Positions 8,876-18,894 of a DNA stretch of 64,000 nt are shown in pieces. The stretch comes from Tranzscheliella williamsii. Its lineage: Eukaryota > Basidiomycota > Ustilaginomycetes > Ustilaginales > Ustilaginaceae. The translations under genes and the position numbers were made by a program. The DNA is taken from contig JALBYF010000034.1 of the NCBI GenBank assembly GCA_023212725.1, forward strand, positions 1-64,000. The letters run 5' to 3'. Every line of letters begins with the position of its first letter. Within the stretch, counting starts at the first letter, position 1. A model generated the notes under the pieces. The model worked only from the letters and a program-made list of their open reading frames with translations, had not been told where the DNA came from and did not search any database.

Positions 8876-11281
8876 ATGTCGGCCCAAAGCCAGCCCATCA
8901 ACGCTTTGGGGCCGCCCAAGAAGGTACCGACCACGACGCCCGAGGACGGTCATGGAGCTAAACCCGCGCCCTTCTCCTCCTCCGTCCGCTTCGAGCACAT
9001 AGCGCCGCCGAGCGTGCCAGATCAAAAGCACTCGGACAGCGATGACGATGACGGCGACTACCGTTATTACTCGAGCTCCTACGACCAGGCAGGTCGGAGA
9101 TCCAGCTCGTTTGGCTTCAGCGGCCCCAGCCACGTCTTGCCAGCCATGAGCTCGCGCCACGGCCACGGCTTTCCAGACCGTGCCGACTCGGTGCGCAACA
9201 TCTCGGCCCTCGCCAACCTGGTCGACTACCGTTCCAACTACTACGAGGACCATCGCGTCAGCGAGGAAGAGATCAAGTATCGCACGCGCCATCTGGGCTG
9301 GTCCAAGGCCTCCGCCGTCTCCGAGTACTACGAACGGCTCAACGAGACCCTTGACGGATGGCGCGAGATCGACGAGATCCTCGACTCCAAGTTTCCCGAC
9401 GAGGTCATGCGCCGGTTTGCCGACCACGACGCCTCTGCCGGCAAAAGGCACAGGCCGCGCAAGAGAGCTAACAGGCACAAGAAGCGTCTGCCTACCCAAC
9501 CCCACCGCCCCGGTCATACCGAAGAGAGCGACGGTAATGTGTCAGACGAGGAAGAGACCGAAGAGGATGAGCGCGGCAGAAAGGACTCGCTCAAGAGAAG
9601 CTTCAGTGCCAAGGCCATCGGCGCCTTCAGCGGTCTCTGGCTGCGCGGTGCCGGCCAGAGCCCACGTGCGTCGCCTCGATCCGATCTAGAAAGGGGCACA
9701 TCGCCCTCGGCCCCGCTACAGCATCCCCCGCGCGAGCCAACCAGCCATCACTACCACAACGACAACGCAAGCCACCCTCGCAAACCTTTTGACATGACTT
9801 CTGCCACCGAAGAGGACGAGGACGAGGAGCAAAGGGAGCAACCGAATGGGGAAGACGCACAGGACCATGCAGAATCGCAGTTGAACGGCTCGGGGTACAG
9901 CAGAGCGGACGGCTTCGGCAGCTCGCCCCTCTCCTATTCCGACCCGCCGAGGCCGTCGCAGCGCGACTATGGAGCCACGTCCGCCTCGAGCGCTACTCAG
10001 CTGTACGATAAGCTGCGTCGTGAAGGCCGGATCGAGCAGCTGCGGCGGTCCGAGTCCAGCCTTACGCTGTCGTCGGGGGCCGGTTCGCCGGGTAGACAGT
10101 CGCCCAGGGGGAACGTCTCGGCGGCCGAGTGCAGCGGCGACACGGTGCGCGTGCGTCAGATCGAGAACATCCCGCGGTACGGACCCACACGGATGGGCGG
10201 GTCGACGGCGGCGCTCTCGGGTGCGGGCAAGGTGGTGGAGGTTGCCGAGGAGTCCGGCAGTCTGGACCGCGCGTACCGGCGCGAGCGGCAGCACCGGCCG
10301 TACGCGTCGCAGGAGGAGGAACGGCAGGCGCTCCTCAGCACGGTCCCCAACCGCGCCAAGGAGGAAGAGGCGTCGCGCTCGGTCCAGTTTGCCATCAACA
10401 TCAACCTGCTGGTCAACATCCTGCTGCTCGGGGGCAAGGGTGTTGCCGTGCTCTCGTCCAACTCGGTCTCGCTGATCGCCTCGCTCGTCGACAGCGCGCT
10501 CGACCTGCTCTCGACGATCATTATCTTTGGCACATCCAAGGCCATCGCCTACCGGTCGTGGCGGACCATGTACAAGTATCCGGTCGGCAAGACGCGGCTG
10601 GAGCCGCTGGGCGTGGTGGTCTTCTCGGTGCTGATGATCGCTTCGTTTGTCCAGGTCTTTATCGAGTCGGTCGGGCGGTTGCGGCTGGTGGTCAGCACCG
10701 GCCGCGACGCGCCCGCGGCGGCCGAGCTGCCGCTGCTGGGCGTCGCGTTCATGCTGGCCACCATCGGGATCAAGACGGTCATGTGGCTTCTCTACCGCGC
10801 GTCCAAGTCGTCCGGCGTCCGCGCCGTCGCACAGGACGCCGAGAACGACGTCGTTTTCAACGTGGTTTCGCTCATCTTCCCGATCGTGGGCGCGCGCCTC
10901 GGCTGGCCCGCGCTCGACCCGGTCGGCGGCGCGGCACTCTCGGTCTACATCATCTACGAGTGGGGCGAAACGCTCTGGGAAACCGTCTCCAAGCTCTCGG
11001 GTGCCGTCGCCACCGCCACCGAGATCTCCAAGTGCCTCTACTGCATCGTCCGCTTCAACTCGGTCAACAGTGTCTCCGCCTTTGAGCTCTTCCACTCGGG
11101 CGACAACCTGATCGTCGAGGCCGACATTGTCCTGCCGCACTCGATCTCGCTCAAGGAGGCACACGACCTCGGCGAAATCATCACCTACTGCACCGAAAAC
11201 ATCACCAGCGTCGAGCGCTCTTACATCCACCTCGACTACAACCCCAAGGGCCAGGCCGGCCATCTCGGCCAGCGCGGCTAG
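8876..11281 (+). CDS. CDF-family metal transporter, probably manganese
   Basis: An 801-residue cation diffusion facilitator. The C-terminal half is the transporter: a first membrane helix near 503, then about five more to about 700, then the cytosolic CDF C-terminal domain. The metal-site motifs are SLVDSALDLLST (D539xxxD543, TM2) and AQDAENDVVFN (D655xxxD659, TM5). DxxxD in both places is the known signature of the manganese CDF group, whereas zinc CDFs usually have HxxxD. Export of Mn2+ into an organelle or out of the cell is the likely role. The first 500 residues are an unusually long cytosolic extension rich in Ser, Asp, Glu and Arg, with one ordered-looking helical block at about 118-180. 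The start is the first ATG (GCATGTCGG) after the leader repeat. Codons at the 3' end are almost all C- or G-ending. Confidence 0.9.
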   Translation: MSAQSQPINALGPPKKVPTTTPEDGHGAKPAPFSSSVRFEHIAPPSVPDQKHSDSDDDDGDYRYYSSSYDQAGRRSSSFGFSGPSHVLPAMSSRHGHGFPDRADSVRNISALANLVDYRSNYYEDHRVSEEEIKYRTRHLGWSKASAVSEYYERLNETLDGWREIDEILDSKFPDEVMRRFADHDASAGKRHRPRKRANRHKKRLPTQPHRPGHTEESDGNVSDEEETEEDERGRKDSLKRSFSAKAIGAFSGLWLRGAGQSPRASPRSDLERGTSPSAPLQHPPREPTSHHYHNDNASHPRKPFDMTSATEEDEDEEQREQPNGEDAQDHAESQLNGSGYSRADGFGSSPLSYSDPPRPSQRDYGATSASSATQLYDKLRREGRIEQLRRSESSLTLSSGAGSPGRQSPRGNVSAAECSGDTVRVRQIENIPRYGPTRMGGSTAALSGAGKVVEVAEESGSLDRAYRRERQHRPYASQEEERQALLSTVPNRAKEEEASRSVQFAININLLVNILLLGGKGVAVLSSNSVSLIASLVDSALDLLSTIIIFGTSKAIAYRSWRTMYKYPVGKTRLEPLGVVVFSVLMIASFVQVFIESVGRLRLVVSTGRDAPAAAELPLLGVAFMLATIGIKTVMWLLYRASKSSGVRAVAQDAENDVVFNVVSLIFPIVGARLGWPALDPVGGAALSVYIIYEWGETLWETVSKLSGAVATATEISKCLYCIVRFNSVNSVSAFELFHSGDNLIVEADIVLPHSISLKEAHDLGEIITYCTENITSVERSYIHLDYNPKGQAGHLGQRG

Positions 11282-11418
11282 CGGTCGCTGCCCTGCCCGC
11301 TTTCCCGCGCACATCCGCGCGCCACACATGTACTGCCCGAGGCGATAGACCGTGGATGGAAATGCAGACCGAGCATGGCTGCGGCGTGGTGTGTTGGCTG
11401 CCTGTGCGGAGGGAAGGA

Positions 11419-14400
11419 CTAGAATCCGCTGGCGCGCTTCTTCCTCTTGGCCCTGTCGAGCTTGTGTGGGCGGGCGCCATAGCGGCCTGGTTCGATCTGG
11501 GTATAGGCGGGATGCGGGGGGGAGGCAAGGGGGGAGGCGAGGGGGGCGGGGGAGGAGCGGGGGGTGTGGGTGTGTGGGGAGCGGGGGCGTTTGCGGGGTG
11601 CGAGGGCGGGGGGTGCGGTGGGGGGGTGTGGAGCGGGGGTGGGGTCGGGTTTGGGGGTGCGGGAGGGGCGGGGGGAGCGGTCGGAGGCGATGCTGGAGGC
11701 GCGGGAGAAGGAGCGGGAGCGCGCGCGGGCGGTGGGCCCCGCGAGGCGGCTGGCGCGCGGGAGGCGGTGGAGGCCTTCGTAGGGGTCTGTGTAAGCGTAG
11801 GCGCTGGGCGGCTCGCCGACACGCCACTCGGCGAGCAGGACGCGCGCGGTTGCGGTCGTGCGTGGCAGCAGCGCCTCCTCCAGCTCGGACACGCTCTGCA
11901 GAGGCGTGAAGAAGCTGAGTCCCACGGCGCCGATCTGTGGCGGTGGGACGGCGCGGTCGGCGCTGGGGGGGGTCCAGTTGGTGCTGCGCCCGCCGGGGGC
12001 GCGGCACGCGGGCACACCCGGGTCGAGCAGGCGCACGCTGCGCCGCACGCACACCGCCGCCTCCAGCGCCCCGTCCAGCGCCATCTGCGCGCACGCGCCC
12101 GCGAGTGACCGCCGCCACCCCCGCCGCTCCGCTCGCGTCCACCCATCCACCACCCCCCGCCCCGGCACATACCCCCTCTCACCCGCCCCAGAAACCCATT
12201 TCTCCTGCCATTCCCCCGCGTCGATCCCACCGTACCCCGCCGGCAAACTCTCCCGAAACGCCTGCAGCGCTGAGCGTAGCGCACCCTCGTCCTCGGCCAG
12301 CTCCGCCGCGGGGAAGCAGGAGAATGCCTGCGCCCGGTCGCGCCCGCTCCGTGCCAATGCCTCGCGGACCAGTTGGCCCACGGAGACCACCGAGGCAGGC
12401 ACCCGCCCAGCGAGAGCGCCCGCGTCGGCGGCCTGCAACACGCTCCGCGCCCCGTCCAGAGCCGTCGCCAGGTCGGCGGCACTGAGCGTCGACGTGCCGC
12501 CGAGCCGGGCCCCTACAGCGTGCTGATACAGGCCTTGCAGGTCGACAATGCGGCTCGAGACCGCCGCGAACGGCCCGCCCGCCTCTGGCGCGACGTCGCC
12601 GTCGGTATGGTACAGGCGCGTGTCGAGCGCCGGGCTGGCCACCTCGATCTCGAATGCGGCCCGCTCGCCTTGCCCGCCGGCATCACCGGACGCCGCCGCC
12701 GAAAGCAGCTGCACGTACAGCGCACCGCGGTCGGATACTTCAAGCACGAGCCAGTCGCTCCCCCACACAGGCACGTCGAGGAGCCCGCCGACATCGCAGA
12801 CCAAAGGCGGGCCCCCAACCAGCTCGCCACTGCCGAGCGAGGTGGGAAGAGCCGCCGGCGCGCTGTCGAGCAGCCAGCCGTCCCGCATCCTGTCGACATC
12901 TGGCACGACCAGCGTGTATCCTGGGCCGGGCTCGTCCTGCTGTCCGGCCCGGGGGCGGACGGTGTAGATGGACGACAATCTGCTCCGACGCGATGAGAGA
13001 ACCCAGGAAAGGCTGTGGGAATGCCCAGCGGCCGTTGGCGACGGCGCCAAGGTCGAGAGGGGGCTGATGGTGAGAGAGGGGTCGTTCCCGCGGTGGTGGG
13101 CAGTGCAAAACAGGACTTGCGGCTCGGGAGCAGTATCGAGCCAGTACAGCAGCTCAGACGTGCAGACGGCCAAGACGAGCCTGTTGCCGGCGGCAGTTGC
13201 GATGCCGATCGAGCTGAATCGGTCGCGCTGGTTCGACGAAACGGCGTACGTGGTGGAAAGCACTTTGTGCGCTGCCATCGGCGGGCTTGTAGAATCCTCT
13301 GCCGGCAAAGCCAGCTTATACAGCGCAAAGGGCGAGAGAACGAAGAGGGTGCGGACGTCTGCGCCGAAACGGATCTGCCAAGGCGATGAGGGCTCTGGCC
13401 GGTCTTCTCCGAAGGAGTGCTGTGTGTTGTAGTCCCTGACTTTGGCAGCCTGGCCGGGTTTTTCTGGCAGCTGCACGAGCTGCACACGGCCACGGGAGTC
13501 GATGAGGGCCGCTAGTGAGGGTACGCTAGGGCTGAAGCCAATGTCAGTATGACGAGGCGCCTGGGACTGGTGTTGATCGAGTGTCAAGATGGGCTCGAGG
13601 ACGAGGCGGTCCATGTGCTTGCCGTTACGCTGCGAAAGGCGAAAGAAGCAAGTGCGGTCGTGCGTCCTCAGTGCCAAGCTGCGGTGGTCGGCGGAGGTGA
13701 CGAGCTGGAGGATGGGCGTGGGGAAGCTCTTTTCGGGGCGGAATGCCGGGACAAAGCGAAACGCGGGTTGGCATTGCGGCTGCATACCCTGTGCGTTGGG
13801 CGAGGGATCATCACGGGGGTGGCTCGGGCGAGCACGCACCTCGAGCTGGTGGAGGAGAAGCTGGTCGCCGTTGTAGCCGCCGATGGCCGCGACGAAAAAG
13901 GTGATCACGCCATGGAGGGAGAGGGGACCCAGGATGGCTGTGGCGTGGCGCTCAGCGATGGGGAAGGAGCCCGCCGGCGCAGACTGCGGGAGCGGCTGCG
14001 TCGCGTCGAGCTCGCGCGCGTCGTCGGCGATGGCGCTGGACAGAATCCAGTCGGGAATCTCAATGTCGGTATGGAGACGGTCGAGAAAGTGGCGCGCAGC
14101 GAGGATGCTGGCGTCGGCCGAGCGCGAGCCTGCGCGGTCAGCGGTCGGCAGGCCGAGCTGCTCCAGCGGCGGCGGCAGCGTGGGTGGCGTAAGCTGTATC
14201 GACGTGCGCCCATCCGTGGCAGCGACAGGCGTCAAACACAGCTGCTGCGGTGGCAGAGGCGACGAGAAGACCCACTGCTGCGACGTGATCCGGGTCGACC
14301 TGCCGTCGCCGAGACGGTCGCCATAGAGGCGGAGACGAGCCGCCCCCCTCGACCCTGTCCTGATGGGCTCCAGCTTTGCGCACCAAAGCCTGTGGCTGTT

Positions 14401-14487
14401 GCGGCTGACAATGGCCGATGGTGGCCGAGAGATGGCAAGCAAGCTTCTCCTAAGAAAGTCGAAAATCGCACAGTCAAGCCCCACCAA
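11419..14487 (-). CDS. RRN6-like RNA polymerase I initiation factor
   Basis: A 1,022-residue protein resembling Rrn6/TAF1C, the beta-propeller subunit of the core factor that recruits RNA polymerase I to rDNA promoters. Supporting marks are the propeller-like stretch DIGFSPSVPSLAALIDSRG followed by VQLVQLPEKP (about 345-375), the segment ending ARVLLAEWRVGEPPSAYAY before a Ser/Pro-rich tail, and the extreme C-terminus KRKKRASGF, which matches the basic GF-ending tail common in fungal Rrn6 proteins. The family assignment is by pattern, so it is not certain. The tail is built from C-rich codons; the opposite strand carries long G runs at 11513-11650. Large open frames on the + strand and in other minus frames here are composition shadows. 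The gene converges on the CDF transporter 137 bp away. Confidence 0.65.
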   Translation of the reverse strand: MVGLDCAIFDFLRRSLLAISRPPSAIVSRNSHRLWCAKLEPIRTGSRGAARLRLYGDRLGDGRSTRITSQQWVFSSPLPPQQLCLTPVAATDGRTSIQLTPPTLPPPLEQLGLPTADRAGSRSADASILAARHFLDRLHTDIEIPDWILSSAIADDARELDATQPLPQSAPAGSFPIAERHATAILGPLSLHGVITFFVAAIGGYNGDQLLLHQLEVRARPSHPRDDPSPNAQGMQPQCQPAFRFVPAFRPEKSFPTPILQLVTSADHRSLALRTHDRTCFFRLSQRNGKHMDRLVLEPILTLDQHQSQAPRHTDIGFSPSVPSLAALIDSRGRVQLVQLPEKPGQAAKVRDYNTQHSFGEDRPEPSSPWQIRFGADVRTLFVLSPFALYKLALPAEDSTSPPMAAHKVLSTTYAVSSNQRDRFSSIGIATAAGNRLVLAVCTSELLYWLDTAPEPQVLFCTAHHRGNDPSLTISPLSTLAPSPTAAGHSHSLSWVLSSRRSRLSSIYTVRPRAGQQDEPGPGYTLVVPDVDRMRDGWLLDSAPAALPTSLGSGELVGGPPLVCDVGGLLDVPVWGSDWLVLEVSDRGALYVQLLSAAASGDAGGQGERAAFEIEVASPALDTRLYHTDGDVAPEAGGPFAAVSSRIVDLQGLYQHAVGARLGGTSTLSAADLATALDGARSVLQAADAGALAGRVPASVVSVGQLVREALARSGRDRAQAFSCFPAAELAEDEGALRSALQAFRESLPAGYGGIDAGEWQEKWVSGAGERGYVPGRGVVDGWTRAERRGWRRSLAGACAQMALDGALEAAVCVRRSVRLLDPGVPACRAPGGRSTNWTPPSADRAVPPPQIGAVGLSFFTPLQSVSELEEALLPRTTATARVLLAEWRVGEPPSAYAYTDPYEGLHRLPRASRLAGPTARARSRSFSRASSIASDRSPRPSRTPKPDPTPAPHPPTAPPALAPRKRPRSPHTHTPRSSPAPLASPLASPPHPAYTQIEPGRYGARPHKLDRAKRKKRASGF

Positions 14488-15473
14488 AACAAAATTAATA
14501 AATGTCGATGGCGAGATCTCGGAAGATCACTTTCACTTTGGTCAAGGAAACGGCGGCTGTCCAAACATTCCGCATTTGAGCCAGAGCGCAGCGCACGGCT
14601 ACGGGAGAGACCGCAAGCTTGCATCGACTGGGGCCACGCCACGCATGCAAACGGGGGAGAAAGGCGATGAATTCTGACGCGAAGGGTGCGAAGGGCAGCA
14701 AACTGGCTGGAGGCAGTACAAGGAGACCGCTCGACCCAAGCTAGCGGGCAGCGCCAATGGCGAAAGGAGCAGGCAGCATTAATGATGAGAGGAGCGGGGA
14801 TAATCTTGTACAGTGCCAACGGCAACCTCGATCTCAGATCAAGGCCATGCCGCCAAGAAAGACGACGACGGCCGGAACCATTCGCTTAGAGCTGCAGGGA
14901 GAGAGGTGTGCAGACAGAAACTCAACCGAAGGACAGAAACGAAAGGGGAGCCGAGAAGAGAAACATCGACTACTACAAGAAGAGATTAAGAGAAAAACAA
15001 AACCGAGAGGCTAGGGAACGCTTGGCAGTGAGAGTGTCAAGACCGTTACTTGGGAAAACCGGCTTCCGAAGATGAGGCTCGAGAGTCGGCTAGCGACGAC
15101 GAGCCGAAGGTGACAATGGTGACGACGGGCTCGAGTAGCGACGACGGGCCGGGGATGACAATGATGACGGCGTGCCCGGATCAGCCGCTCCTCTGTCAAA
15201 GAGGGTGAGCGTCGATGAGGTGGATGAGACAGGTAAGGAGGACAGCGCCATAGACGCACTTGGTTGGGTGGAACCGACGCTGCCCTGCCTGTAATAGGAT
15301 AGGGTCGTGATGATGGGAATGAGACGAAACGACAAGCCGTTGGCGGTCCAGCTTCTCTAGGCGAATCGGACGGCGATAATGTTGGGCTCTAGCTCGATAG
15401 AAATCGGCTGGGATGGCAGAAGACCATGACGAGCGCAAGGCGTGCCATTTTTTCGTCATGGAAGGCGTCGGAA
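14488..15473. other. Spacer between RRN6-like gene and GH128 gene
   Basis: Both flanking genes are on the minus strand, so this holds the RRN6-like promoter and the GH128 3' region. A purine-rich stretch (about 14860-15010) and an imperfect 45-bp tandem duplication at 15091-15172 (units begin TAGCGACGAC) are visible. No gene is supported. Confidence 0.5.
15091..15172. repeat. Imperfect tandem duplication, about 45-bp unit
   Basis: Two units starting at 15091 and 15136, each beginning TAGCGACGACG and containing a GATGACAATG-like core. The second is partial and diverged. It lies in the 3' flank of the GH128 gene, about 300 bp past its stop codon. Confidence 0.65.
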
Positions 15474-16547
15474 TTAGAGGTCATCCTCGTCATCATCGTC
15501 ATCGGCATGCGCGTCGTCGTAGTCGGTGATCTCGCCGTTGGCGGCTTCATAGGCGGCGACAGCCTTGTTTCGTGCCTGGCAGAACTGATCGCAGTCCTCG
15601 ATTTCGGTGGGGGGGTCAAAGGTGTCGTCATCGTCGACCACCTCGTTGCCATCCTCGTCGGTGTGCTTGACGCCGCGGGCAGCAATGTGAGAGGTGGGCA
15701 GGGCTCGGTTGGAGTGCGACCTGAGCGATCGCTTGTCGGGGTGCTGCGTGTACAAGTACCAGTAGGCAATGTCACGAAGCGAGCCGTTGCTGTTCAGGAA
15801 GGCGTTCTTGTTGGAGGCGTACGAGTCCGGAGGATTGCTGATCTCAAAGCATCCGAGCCAGGCGGCACGCTTGACATAGCCGACCTTGTTCATCCAGCAG
15901 GTGGCGTCCATGTGGAACTTCTTGATCTCAGCTTGGCTAGCGCCGGACTTGGCGGTGATGCCGTATTCGGTGATCCAGATGGGCTTGTTGAACTTCTTGT
16001 GGACCGAGGTGATCCACTTTTTGAAGGCCTTCATGTCCTTGTTGGTGCCATACCAGTGGAGGGCCATAAAGTCGATGGTGCAGCCGAGCTTGTCGCATTC
16101 CTTCATGAAGGTCTCGAGCCACTGCAGGTCGTATACGAGTTGGGGCGAAGAGATCTTGACGCCCTTCTTGGCATAGGGTTCGAGCTCCTTCATGTGAAGC
16201 TTGGCGGCATACTTGGGGTCAAGGTTAGCCTGGCCGGCAACGTCGGGCTCGTTGAAGGAGAGAATGTGCTTGGGCAATTTCTTCTTGAACTCCTTCTTTC
16301 GCGCCTGCCACTTGCTCGCGTACTTGGGGCCCCAGTAGCAGGGAACCCATTCGAGCTTACCATCGAACTTGTCATTGGGCCCGTCTTGCCAGTGCCAGTA
16401 CCACTTGACCAGACCCTTGGCGATCTTGGGGCCGAGGTTGTCATTGACACCCCAGGCAAGACCTCTCCTGAGCTTCGCCTCGGAGGGAGCGATAGAGCAG
16501 CAGAAGAGAGCGGCCACAAGGGCGAGGAGCTGGACAGAGAATCGCAT
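15474..16547 (-). CDS. Secreted GH128 beta-1,3-glucanase with acidic tail
   Basis: A 357-residue protein of the Asl1/GH128 glycosyl-hydrolase family, whose members cut beta-1,3-glucan in fungal cell walls. The chosen Met (16547; the frame is open 21 codons further up) begins a clean signal peptide, MRFSVQLLALVAALFCCSI followed by APSEA. The catalytic TIM barrel spans about 25-270, with acid/base and nucleophile candidates in LSFNEPDVAG (Glu100) and WITEYGI (Glu194), and the family pattern RGLAWG near its start. After the barrel comes a roughly 90-residue extension with two Cys, a KR dibasic site and an Asp/Glu-rich end (DDDDDEDDL). No GPI signal is seen. Likely role: wall remodelling or degradation outside the cell. 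Confidence 0.9.
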   Translation of the reverse strand: MRFSVQLLALVAALFCCSIAPSEAKLRRGLAWGVNDNLGPKIAKGLVKWYWHWQDGPNDKFDGKLEWVPCYWGPKYASKWQARKKEFKKKLPKHILSFNEPDVAGQANLDPKYAAKLHMKELEPYAKKGVKISSPQLVYDLQWLETFMKECDKLGCTIDFMALHWYGTNKDMKAFKKWITSVHKKFNKPIWITEYGITAKSGASQAEIKKFHMDATCWMNKVGYVKRAAWLGCFEISNPPDSYASNKNAFLNSNGSLRDIAYWYLYTQHPDKRSLRSHSNRALPTSHIAARGVKHTDEDGNEVVDDDDTFDPPTEIEDCDQFCQARNKAVAAYEAANGEITDYDDAHADDDDDEDDL

Positions 16548-18894
16548 GCTGGATCTGTACTGGTATGCCGAGGAACAAGCTGGAGAGAGTCTACGGCCGA
16601 TGCAGAGCAAGAAAAGGCAAGAAGCGCTACGAGTGCAATGCTGGGCGTAGTGGCGATGAGAGATCTAGTCAGTAGAGTGCAGTGATGTAGGTAAAGAGAG
16701 GATTTGCGTCGAGACCGGGAAGATAGAGCAACGTGAGATGGGGGTGTGGATCGAGCGTATGCTTTCAAAGCTGCGCCGACGAGACAGGGGTGGAAAGAGG
16801 GGTGCGGGTAGAGGGAAGAAGGGCAAGAGGAAGGGGAGAGGGAGTGAGTGTTGGTGGTAGTGATAAGGGGAAGAGATGCCAGGCAGAGAGGTGGTTGGTG
16901 ACAAGGGACAGGGCGAGGCTACCGTAAGCGGGGAGGCAGCTGCTCACGTAGGGGTTACTACAGACGAACGGGCGAGGCAGGGCTGAGGCGCGGCATAACA
17001 TTCCATGCATGATACAACTGAGGTGCGCCGACACTTCGAAATGCTGCCAGATTCGCCGTCGATCAAAGGGATTGAAGCCAAGGCCGAGTGGCGCGCCAGC
17101 CTGGCCGAATCGCGCAAAGGGATGGGCAGGGAAGGGGGAAAGAAGAGTCTGGCGAGCTGACGTCGAGCGGCGCTAGAGGAGAGGAGGATCGACAGACAGG
17201 CTTGGCAACTGCGGTCCAAGCATTAGCGAAGGGAGAGGCATTAGCGAAGGGAGAAGCCGTTAACGGACGGGACGCCAGATCCGCTATTGTTGCAGCAGGG
17301 GCGGACGAGCTGAGGATTTGAGTTTTGAGCGGCCGTTGCGATGCGGTAGTAGCGCAGCTGCCTTTCGGATTCGATTCGACGAGGCATGCCAGCCGAAGCG
17401 TGACAACAAAGCGCAAGAACAGGCAGCCGACCGTCTTGTCCCTGCGGTTCCTGTCTGCCCTGCTTGGTGTCGACGCTATCTAGGCGGCGTTGGCGTTCTA
17501 GCGTATTGGCCGCTGCGTCGAGGAGCGGTACCCCTATTGCACCGAGCATGGCCTGCGCTTGATGCCATTTGGGAAGGGTCTTGGCCGCGCAGAGCATGAT
17601 CGGTAGAACAAAGGTGCAGGCCAATGGCGCTGCAGACGTAGGGGTGCGCGGATCCTACTCGGCCGGACGGAGCAGCCTTGACGGTTGCCTTTCTTCTTTT
17701 TCCACTTGCGAGAAACTAGCGGGGCTTCAAAGCCTCGGATGCCAGCAAAGTTCGGTTGATGCATCTGCTTGAGATCTGCACCACAGCACGTCAACATTCA
17801 TGCCTCCGTGCCCCGTCGCCACTCGACCCTAAAGAGGCAAGTCCCCTCTCGAAGCTCAAAGTGGACAAGGCAACGTCGCAACCATGCCACAACGGCACCG
17901 CGTGTCTAAGCTATGGTGAGAGACGACAGTGAGGATTGTGAGTTGGCAACCGTGTCGATCTGAGGCAGAGCGGCAATTCATGCCAATCCACGGCAGGCTC
18001 TTGTTTGGGTGTTGGTTTCGAATCCCAAACTGTGATTTCATTGTGTAAGTAGAATTATGGAAATTGCATGCACGTTGCAAAGTGCAGCGACGCGGCTCGG
18101 AACGGAGGTGCATGCAGGCGCGTCTGCGCGTCTGCGCAGCGTTGAGCCTGTCGCTGGCTTGGCACCACTAAGGCCGAAATTAGATCCACGCCGGCTTCTC
18201 ACAACTGCTTGGAGTCCCAGCGCCGAGAGCTCTTGTCAGCTGCATTCCGCGGTGGCTGGCGCCTGTTGCGTGCGCCGTCGGCGGGCGGAGAGGGAGCGGG
18301 CAGGCGCTGGCGGCCGTAGTGCGTCGCAAGCGCGGCTCGAGTGTGCAGTCAGTGGCGGGGTCGGCGCCTGATATGTTACGTCCAATGGGTACAATACCAG
18401 CGGCGGCCGCCATGGACGCTTGCCTCTCGTAGGCACGAGCGCCCGCAGCCTGCGACGCGGTAGACTAGCACACCAGCGCTTGCACCGGGTTCCTGTTCCT
18501 TAAGCCCAGCTGGCCCGCCCTCGTCGCATGCAACCAGCACCGTTGGCGGCAACGGTGGCTACAATACGCCCAGCTCGCATCTCGTAGCTACTCAACTTGG
18601 CTTGGCCCTTTTTCTCGCGTCTTTTCGCCCCCAATTTCGGTGACGTTTTAACGCTTTTTATCGCGCTCGCGGTTTACCCATGCATTTAATATCAGCAAGC
18701 GAACCACAAATCACATAGATTGTGATTGCTCACGAGTGTGACCATGACTGTAACTGCGACGATGACGAAGACAATGACAATGACAATGACAATGACAATG
18801 ACAATAACGGTAATCGTGACTACAAAAAGGCACAGGCTAGGCGGCGTGGGGCGACCGGCACGGCGAGTCTATACATAGTATGGTTGGATTGGCT
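16548..18894. other. 2.3-kb gene-poor region
   Basis: No coding gene is supported; the open frames are short and lack recognisable content. The right-hand end holds the kinesin 3' untranslated region and the left-hand end the GH128 promoter. Visible structure: an 18-bp direct repeat (GCATTAGCGAAGGGAGA) at about 17220-17255, a short hairpin with GTTTGGG/CCCAAAC arms at 18003-18030, and a hexanucleotide microsatellite at 18771-18805. A non-coding RNA or an intron-rich small gene could be missed here. Confidence 0.5.
18771..18805. repeat. ACAATG hexanucleotide microsatellite
   Basis: Almost six perfect copies of ACAATG in the 3' flank of the minus-strand kinesin gene, preceded by GATGAC/GAAGAC variants. 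Copy number is likely polymorphic. Confidence 0.9.

Noticed and set aside
9716..12142. Minus-strand open frame of 808 codons across the CDF and RRN6-like ends
   Set aside because: It is antisense to the well-supported CDF transporter and overlaps the RRN6-like gene in another frame. The product is Arg/Pro-rich without domains, a composition shadow of G+C-rich codons.
15426..16685. Plus-strand frame of 419 codons opposite the GH128 gene
   Set aside because: The minus strand encodes a clear signal peptide and glycosidase; the + strand product has no recognisable family.
18003..18030. Hairpin with TTCGAATCCC resembling a tRNA T arm
   Set aside because: No D arm, anticodon arm or acceptor stem can be placed around it on either strand.
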